A stretch of 49,080 nt of DNA from an uncultured Bacteroidota bacterium (GTDB lineage Bacteria; Bacteroidota; Bacteroidia; Flavobacteriales_D; Sanyastnellaceae), in NCBI GenBank assembly GCA_903932685.1, contig CAIZGX010000041.1, positions 1 through 49,080 of the forward strand. Reading direction: 5' to 3'. Position 1 is the stretch's first letter, and each line of letters opens with the position of its first letter. The position numbers were made by a program, and so were the translations under genes. Shown piece by piece: positions 45,601-49,080 of the stretch. A model generated the notes under the pieces. The model was not told where the DNA came from and made no database searches. It worked only from the letters and a program-made list of their open reading frames with translations.

Positions 45601-45868
45601 CGAGCTGCACATTGAAAAACTTTTGAAGGCGCGTTTTTTCTTGTTCGCAATACAACAACGATCGCTCGGCTATCTGCTGTCCCCCTTGGTAATAGTACAC
45701 TTCAAAGTGCTCACCTGGAAAAAACGACCAATCGAAAGGCTTGTGTTGTATTCTGTTTTTTCCAAAAGAAACATTGGAACCTCTGTAAAATTGACATTGC
45801 CCTGCAATTGAATTCAACACCAGCAGAACAAATAGAAAATAAAATGCTGGCTCCTTTCCGCGAATCAT
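42656..45868 (-). CDS. TolB-like propeller fused to an outer-membrane barrel, with degenerate peptidase-like N-domain
   Basis: The ATG at 45868 gives 1070 residues with a signal peptide (about 5-24). Residues about 40-270 resemble peptidase MA-type domains (FEVYYYQGGQQIAE ... PTWFSEGVIRYAA ... HSFWSYIGNIYGENV), but the expected HExxH helix reads EQIALGLS, so the zinc site is missing. Residues about 300-560 hold PD40/WD-like blades (LAWHPNGEVLSYV, MKYAPDGKKVVIS, DPVFSVDGNTIYFSSNRG). The C-terminal 350 residues look like an Omp85-type barrel ending in F (FFDIGSAWTG ... YGYGFGMRSKVLGYHMRADWAWG). Such a layout suggests an outer-membrane assembly or secretion factor; function is unknown. Confidence 0.72.
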   Translation of the reverse strand: MIRGKEPAFYFLFVLLVLNSIAGQCQFYRGSNVSFGKNRIQHKPFDWSFFPGEHFEVYYYQGGQQIAERSLLYCEQEKTRLQKFFNVQLDDKIQVVCFNKQSEFRQSNLGLSDEETASIGGSTNILGNKMFVYFEGTDLELREQIALGLSRIMYLQLMYGGDWKSVVRGNNRIAIPTWFSEGVIRYAALKDQRESERTAEDWFANARYPNIHRLTGRQAELVGHSFWSYIGNIYGENVVLGILNMTQLFHGTDGGFQYVIGRNTETVVGDYQRFLEQGRDLVKVEEELSNLHVKRKKFQLLEPEQVGKFKNEYLHVTPSNDLLKWAYTMHNKGEYTVYIYDTETKEKTKVARGDFKSDRIPDASTPQLAWHPNGEVLSYVTEKNGKLFWNTYQLETEQKSSKELFQVEKIQSMKYAPDGKKVVISATVNGKTNICLLPITANIPQKLTDDNFDDTDPVFSVDGNTIYFSSNRGSNLALNYHDSIRSEDSNFHIYKLKLTDDYKNEDLIQLTNANYSDRKLALAKDNKIQFIRSKVLYDERCSVYRDSAIASIDTTIHYRYFNVTEVLQKSNRQTTGFFIGSNLQEGIWITDELGVPYATDLNLVNDRAIEIEGDESQPEEEKAPYSEMIWFPKKKDATRIDTENFAFPGDKKRQQESLKQAEVLTKLTKIEIPKTKNYMVNYTTSYVQSSVDNQFASSFYQNYTGPTSISPGFSGFFKVGISDLMEDYKLTAGVRIAANFNNSDFGLSFENLKNRWDKKVSLQRQGQEVTQQYATIRVQTYNLTHEWKYPFTETSAVKLTAIGRNDRMVVLSSDPYTAAYKNQNEWNIGGKVEYIFDNTYIKGLNYRTGTRFKAWGEHFRQPNKLKEQNSIYVAGFDFRHYQSIHRDLIFAFRLCGSSSFGDYKVVNYLGGVDNWLGQKVDNSVLVSANQGYTFQAFAGPLRGFYVNARNGNNFVLSNSELRLPLFRYLSNRSIKSDFADNFQVIGFFDIGSAWTGKSPYDDANDFNTITVTQTPVTVQLRSNKEPIIYGYGFGMRSKVLGYHMRADWAWGVDDHTVLPRVFYLSLNLDF

Positions 45869-45892
45869 ACAACCAAAGTACGCGTATTTTCG

Positions 45893-45900
45893 CAAACATA
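45893..45900 (-). promoter_or_regulatory. Bacteroidota-type -7 element for the propeller-barrel gene
   Basis: On the minus strand TATGTTTG matches TAnnTTTG and lies 24 bp before the ATG at 45868. Confidence 0.45.
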
Positions 45901-45915
45901 AAATACCACGTCGCA

Positions 45916-46554
45916 ATGAATATTCAATCTTTTCAATTCAACGCCTTTTCTGAGAATACCCATGTCATTTGGAACCGCGAAAAACAAGCGGTTATCGTTG
46001 ACCCCGGTATGAGCAATCGTATTGAGGAATCTGAGTTTCTTTCTTGGTTGAAATCGGAAGAATTAACCGTTGTTGATGTTTGGCTCACGCACTGCCACAT
46101 AGACCACATTATGGGATTGGATTTTTGTTTTCGTGAATTTGGGTTGAAGGGAATTGCGCATGAATTAGACCAAGTGAATATTGAACGAAGCGAATTGGTC
46201 GCTGGCATGTATGGCATTCCCTACACCGCAGGACCCGAGCCTGAATATCTTCTTCAAGAAGGAAAAATGATTCGACATCATTTCGAAACGGAAGTGTTGT
46301 TTGTACCCGGACACAGTCCCGGACATGTCGCATTTTACTTCAAAGAAACCGGAGTTGTTTTTAGCGGAGATGTGTTGTTCGAAAGAAGCATTGGACGAAC
46401 AGATTTACCGGGTGGCGATTTCGAAACGCTTGCGCATTCCATTCGAACAAAAATGTATTTACTTCCTGAAGAGACTGTTATTTACAGCGGGCATGGAGAC
46501 ACGACCACCATTGGGGAAGAGAAGAATGAAAATCCTTTTGTGAAGGGGATTTAA
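45916..46554 (+). CDS. Metallo-beta-lactamase fold hydrolase (glyoxalase II-like)
   Basis: The ATG at 45916 gives 212 residues; an upstream open frame overlaps the divergent gene and is rejected. The dinuclear metal-site motifs are THCHIDHIMGLD (about 58-69), the segment VPGHSPGHVAFYF (about 135-147), SGDVLFERSIGRTDLPGGDFETL (about 154-176) and YSGHGDTTTIGEEKNENPF (about 192-210). The pattern is that of cytoplasmic hydrolases related to glyoxalase II (YcbL type). The substrate is not readable from the sequence. Confidence 0.9.
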   Translation: MNIQSFQFNAFSENTHVIWNREKQAVIVDPGMSNRIEESEFLSWLKSEELTVVDVWLTHCHIDHIMGLDFCFREFGLKGIAHELDQVNIERSELVAGMYGIPYTAGPEPEYLLQEGKMIRHHFETEVLFVPGHSPGHVAFYFKETGVVFSGDVLFERSIGRTDLPGGDFETLAHSIRTKMYLLPEETVIYSGHGDTTTIGEEKNENPFVKGI

Positions 46555-46555
46555 A

Positions 46556-46999
46556 CTACTTCTTGTAATTTTTTTCGTAGACGGAAATCCAATCTTGCAC
46601 CGTCATTTTCGTCACCAATTCTGCAATTAAATCGTAGGGAATATCTTCCATTTTCTTGAAACGAATACATGACTTTCCCATGTCTAATTTCGACTTGCAA
46701 TGCTTGGGGTATTCTGCAACAAACCAATCGTACAATTCAGGTTTCGCATACACGCCCATGTGATACAATGCAATGAAATTTTTCTGTGAGGCGAGTGCTA
46801 AAAATGGAAGCGGCAACTTCGGATCGCAATGGTAACCGTCTGGGTAAATCTTGTGCGGAACAACATATCCAATCATCCCGTAGCTCATCTGTTCATCGAA
46901 ACCCTTCGGAATATTCTTCTTAATGAGAGATTGCAATTTCTGAACAACAGCCTGTCTCTCTTCTGGCAATGCATTGACATATTCTTGAACGGAACTCAT
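46556..46999 (-). CDS. DUF1801 domain protein (last gene of the ars operon)
   Basis: The ATG at 46999 gives 147 residues; an upstream ATG at 47032 would overlap arsC. The protein has the DUF1801 pattern: VQEYVNALPEERQAVVQKLQSLIKKNIP at the start, MSYGMIGYVVP in the middle (about 37-47), and LALASQKNFIALYHMG, ending in CIRFKKMEDIPYDLIAELV. Relatives include YdhG and the B. subtilis Fra/YdhG-type protein; some bind iron or other ligands, but the role is unclear. It follows arsC by 29 bp on the same strand. Whether it belongs to arsenic resistance is inferred from position only. Confidence 0.8.
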   Translation of the reverse strand: MSSVQEYVNALPEERQAVVQKLQSLIKKNIPKGFDEQMSYGMIGYVVPHKIYPDGYHCDPKLPLPFLALASQKNFIALYHMGVYAKPELYDWFVAEYPKHCKSKLDMGKSCIRFKKMEDIPYDLIAELVTKMTVQDWISVYEKNYKK

Positions 47000-47028
47000 G
47001 ATTATAGTTTTGATCAAAAATAATTGAA

Positions 47029-47445
47029 TCAATTCAGATTGAAAGAAACAAAATCTTTGCAGTACTCATCTATGAGTAAGCGAACTCTTCTAAACTCATT
47101 CAAAACTTCTTCTTCCGAGCCTGTTGCTTTAGCCGGATCGGGAAAGTTGTAATGAAATCTTTCTGCCTTCGAAGGGAAATACGGACAACGTTCTTTGGCG
47201 TTATCACAAACGGTAATGATAAAATCAAAATCGATGTTCGCGTATTCGTCGACGTGATTCGACGTGTGATTGGAAATGTCAATTCCCGCTTCTTTCATGA
47301 TTGAAATGGCGCGTGGATTTACGCCATGTGTTTCAACTCCTGCGCTGTATACGTTTGCGTTTTCACCTGCATAATGACGCAAGTAACCTTCTGCAATCTG
47401 ACTTCTGCAACTGTTTCCAGTGCAGAGAACAAGTATGTTTTTCAT
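47029..47445 (-). CDS. arsC: Arsenate reductase, thioredoxin-coupled LMW-phosphatase type
   Basis: The 138-residue protein reduces arsenate to arsenite. The P-loop CTGNSCR (Cys8 to Arg14) begins the low-molecular-weight phosphatase fold, and [14 protein letters not shown] provides Cys80 and Cys87; this Cys triple is the hallmark of the pI258-type, thioredoxin-dependent ArsC. The segment FPDPAKATG carries the DP motif of the family. It overlaps acr3 by 4 bp and is translated after it. The product arsenite is then exported by Acr3. Confidence 0.95.
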   Translation of the reverse strand: MKNILVLCTGNSCRSQIAEGYLRHYAGENANVYSAGVETHGVNPRAISIMKEAGIDISNHTSNHVDEYANIDFDFIITVCDNAKERCPYFPSKAERFHYNFPDPAKATGSEEEVLNEFRRVRLLIDEYCKDFVSFNLN

Positions 47446-48476
47446 CGTGTATAATATTTTTTCTTGAGGAATAAACTGGCTTTTACCAATAGAATAAGAA
47501 CGGGCACTTCCACCAACGGACCAATCACACCCACAAACGCTTCTGCTGAATGAATTCCGAAAACAGAGATTGCAACTGCGATAGCTAACTCGAAATTATT
47601 TCCCGTTGCGGTAAACGAGATGGCGGCGTTTTTCGCGTAGTCTACTCCCATGGATTTGTTCACGAAAAAACTCACGAAAAACATGAGTACGAAATACACC
47701 ACCAAAGGAATAGCTATACGCAACACATCGAAGGGCAATTCCAAAATTTTATCTCCCTTCAAACTAAACATTAACACAATGGTGAAGAGCAGAGCGTAAA
47801 GCGTGATTGGAGAAATTCTAGGAACAAAAACTCTATTGTACCATTCTTCTCCCTTTGATTTAATCAGGAATGTGCGCGTTAAAAATCCGGCAAGAAATGG
47901 AATTCCCAAATAGATCAAAACGCTTTGTGTAACCTCTCCCATTGGAACTGAAACTTGGAAGTTCCCGAATCCCAATTGATTTGGAAGTACGTTTATGAAA
48001 AGCCATGCGTAGAACGAATACGACAGCACCTGAAACACGCTGTTCAACGCAATAAGCAAGGCGCCGTATTCTCTGTTTCCTCCGGCCAAGTCGTTCCAAA
48101 CAATAACCATAGCAATGCATCGGGCAAGACCAATGAGTATAAGTCCGACCATGTAATGCGGCTCATCTTTTAGAAATAAGATGGCCAACACAAACATGAG
48201 TATGGGACCAACAATCCAGTTCAAGAATAGCGAAAGCGTCATGACTTTTTTATCTTGAAAAGCCTTCGGCAATAAGCTGTAGTTCACCTTTGCTAAGGGA
48301 GGGAACATCATTAGAATTAATCCAATGGCGAGCGGAATGTTTGTGGTTCCAACTGAAAGGCTGTTGGTGATATTCGCTATACCTGGAAAGAAATAACCCA
48401 ACCCCACACCAATAAGCATGGCTAGGAATATCCAAAGGGTTAGGAAGCGATCGAGGAATTTGAGTTTCGGTTGCAT
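47442..48476 (-). CDS. arsB: Arsenite efflux transporter Acr3
   Basis: The 344-residue protein has about ten hydrophobic segments and exports arsenite. The motif [32 protein letters not shown] contains the conserved Cys of the Acr3 family, and [20 protein letters not shown] is its second signature; [16 protein letters not shown] lies near the end. The symbol arsB is used here in the loose sense; acr3 is more exact. It lies 10 bp after arsR. Together with arsR and arsC it forms a complete arsenic resistance unit. Confidence 0.94.
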   Translation of the reverse strand: MQPKLKFLDRFLTLWIFLAMLIGVGLGYFFPGIANITNSLSVGTTNIPLAIGLILMMFPPLAKVNYSLLPKAFQDKKVMTLSLFLNWIVGPILMFVLAILFLKDEPHYMVGLILIGLARCIAMVIVWNDLAGGNREYGALLIALNSVFQVLSYSFYAWLFINVLPNQLGFGNFQVSVPMGEVTQSVLIYLGIPFLAGFLTRTFLIKSKGEEWYNRVFVPRISPITLYALLFTIVLMFSLKGDKILELPFDVLRIAIPLVVYFVLMFFVSFFVNKSMGVDYAKNAAISFTATGNNFELAIAVAISVFGIHSAEAFVGVIGPLVEVPVLILLVKASLFLKKKYYTR

Positions 48477-48486
48477 AGAAAAAAGT

Positions 48487-48816
48487 TTAGCAGCATTTAT
48501 TTTGTTTCGAAATTTTGTTCTCTATTGTTTCAAAATAGACCTTTAATTTTTGAATGGTCTTTTCATTCAGGCAGTAGCAGATGGTATTTCCTTCTATGGA
48601 TCCTTGAATGATTCCAGCTGACTTCAGTTCTTTCAGATGCTGTGAGACCGTGGGCTGCGCAAGTGGAAGTTTATTCACGATATCACCGCATATACAAGAC
48701 TCTACGTTCATTAGATATTCAACAATGGCGATACGTGCAGGATGCGCAATGGCCTTCAACAATGAAGCAGTTTCGTTTTGTTTTTTGTTGAATAGATCTG
48801 ATTTCGTGGTTCCCAT
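48487..48816 (-). CDS. arsR: ArsR-family arsenite-responsive repressor
   Basis: The 109-residue protein is a winged-helix repressor that leaves DNA when arsenite binds. The recognition helix is [18 protein letters not shown] (about 53-70). Two Cys in the classic alpha-3 position (SCICGD, Cys41 and Cys43) are present, with further pairs at 80/82 and at the extreme C-terminus (108/109). The C-terminal pair resembles sites in ArsR proteins that bind arsenite with C-terminal cysteines, so the site may be hybrid. It heads the operon arsR, acr3, arsC, DUF1801. A palindrome is found just upstream. Confidence 0.93.
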   Translation of the reverse strand: MGTTKSDLFNKKQNETASLLKAIAHPARIAIVEYLMNVESCICGDIVNKLPLAQPTVSQHLKELKSAGIIQGSIEGNTICYCLNEKTIQKLKVYFETIENKISKQNKCC

Positions 48817-48827
48817 TTCGTATTTGT

Positions 48828-48839
48828 ATATTGCAATAT
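48828..48839. promoter_or_regulatory. Perfect 12-bp palindrome upstream of arsR, likely ArsR operator
   Basis: ATATTGCAATAT lies 11 bp upstream of the arsR start. On the minus strand TAATATTG, one mismatch from the -7 consensus, overlaps it, so a bound repressor would block the promoter. Autoregulation is inferred. Confidence 0.5.
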
Positions 48840-48848
48840 TACGATAAA

Positions 48849-48878
48849 TATTTCAACAAAGTTGAAATACGCTTTGCG
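48849..48878. repeat. Two hairpins adjoining the 64-bp array
   Basis: A 9-bp stem with an AAA loop (48849-48869) and a 3-bp stem CGC/GCG with a TTT loop (48870-48878) directly precede the 64-bp array. Confidence 0.7.
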
Positions 48879-49080
48879 ATGACACAACAAAGTTGTGATG
48901 ACAATCTGCGATTGATGACAGCGGAGCTGATGACCCTGCGGGATGACACAACAAAGTTGTGATGACAATCTGCGATTGATGACAGCGGAGCTGATGACCC
49001 TGCGGGATGACACAACAAAGTTGTGATGACAATCTGCGATTGATGACAGCGGAGCTGATGACCCTGCGGGATGACACAAC
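48878..49080. repeat. 64-bp tandem repeat made of four nested-size hairpins
   Basis: Three identical units (48878-48941, 48942-49005, 49006-49069) and an 11-bp partial unit run to the window edge. In each unit the hexamer GATGAC separates four perfect inverted repeats of 13, 11, 9 and 7 nt, each with a 3-nt loop: ACAAC/GTTGT, AATC/GATT, AGC/GCT, CC/GG. The flanking C and G add one more pair to each stem. Open frames in this array are repeat artefacts, not genes. Confidence 0.93.

Noticed and set aside
45808-45915. Upstream start for the metallo-beta-lactamase gene
   Set aside because: The added residues overlap the divergent gene and its promoter, and the family fold begins at MNIQSFQFN.
48756-49079. 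Repetitive minus-strand open frames over the right-hand array
   Set aside because: The peptide repeats follow the 64-bp unit, with frame changing in each copy; no start signal or known domain is present.
48878-49080. CRISPR array
   Set aside because: Identical 64-bp units are joined with no unique spacers, and no cas gene is visible.

Overview
The window is chromosomal DNA from a member of the Bacteroidota, most likely a flavobacterium-like lineage (order Flavobacteriales, perhaps near Fluviicola/Crocinitomicaceae). The placement rests on gene content: the type IX secretion (T9SS) translocon protein SprA, three T9SS cargo proteins (two type A tails, one CHU_C/type B tail), DUF6029, DUF6089 and Omp28 families, a conserved maeB-ruvA-sprA operon, a coaX-porin-lptC-CNNM-PpiD run, and Bacteroidota-type promoters (TAnnTTTG at -7). 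No tRNA, rRNA, phage, transposase or CRISPR is visible. Both ends of the window lie inside tandem repeats, so it may be a complete assembly contig that stopped at repeats.

Layout. 1-3260: a 5'-truncated, repeat-rich TPR-type protein, then secG and groES-groEL. 3278-5792 (minus): a MacB/FtsX-type ABC system with a histidine-rich extracytoplasmic loop and a DUF3299-like secreted protein, probably metal-related. 5857-8473 (plus): DUF4258 protein, M20D amidohydrolase and a NeuB-type sialic-acid-like synthase. 8479-9928 (minus): DUF4956 membrane protein with a VTC-type polyphosphate polymerase-like protein. 10017-20320 (minus): maeB, ruvA, sprA. 20395-26503: T9SS cargo and extracytoplasmic redox proteins (a T9SS thioredoxin, a TlpA-like protein, DUF6029, an Omp28 lipoprotein, a beta-barrel). 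26508-29473: a GT2 glycosyltransferase carrying an in-frame repeat expansion, DUF6089, and an NMO/FabK-like flavoprotein. 29534-37860 (plus): a large T9SS type B protein, coaX, an outer-membrane protein, lptC, a small membrane protein, a CNNM/CorC protein and a PpiD-like foldase. 37912-46554: queA, L-threonine dehydrogenase, cysS, an M28 glutaminyl-cyclase-like protein, a propeller plus outer-membrane-barrel fusion, and a metallo-beta-lactamase hydrolase. 46556-48816 (minus): arsenic operon arsR-acr3-arsC plus a DUF1801 gene. 48849-49080: an array of small hairpins.

The most unusual signals are repeat-based. First, a 41-bp imperfectly palindromic element occurs in the same reading frame in two unrelated genes (TPR protein and glycosyltransferase), and in the latter it is joined to an array of 24-bp palindromic units. 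This resembles, in principle, the in-frame palindromic elements of Rickettsia. Second, a separate polypurine repeat family has expanded inside the TPR gene, with a perfect 36-bp copy placed elsewhere in the same gene. Third, a 64-bp tandem repeat upstream of arsR is built from four perfect hairpins of steadily decreasing stem length, each separated by the same hexamer.

Otherwise the genes are mainly core metabolism and envelope biogenesis. SprA would export the T9SS cargo seen here, and LptC, PpiD and the barrel proteins build the outer membrane.
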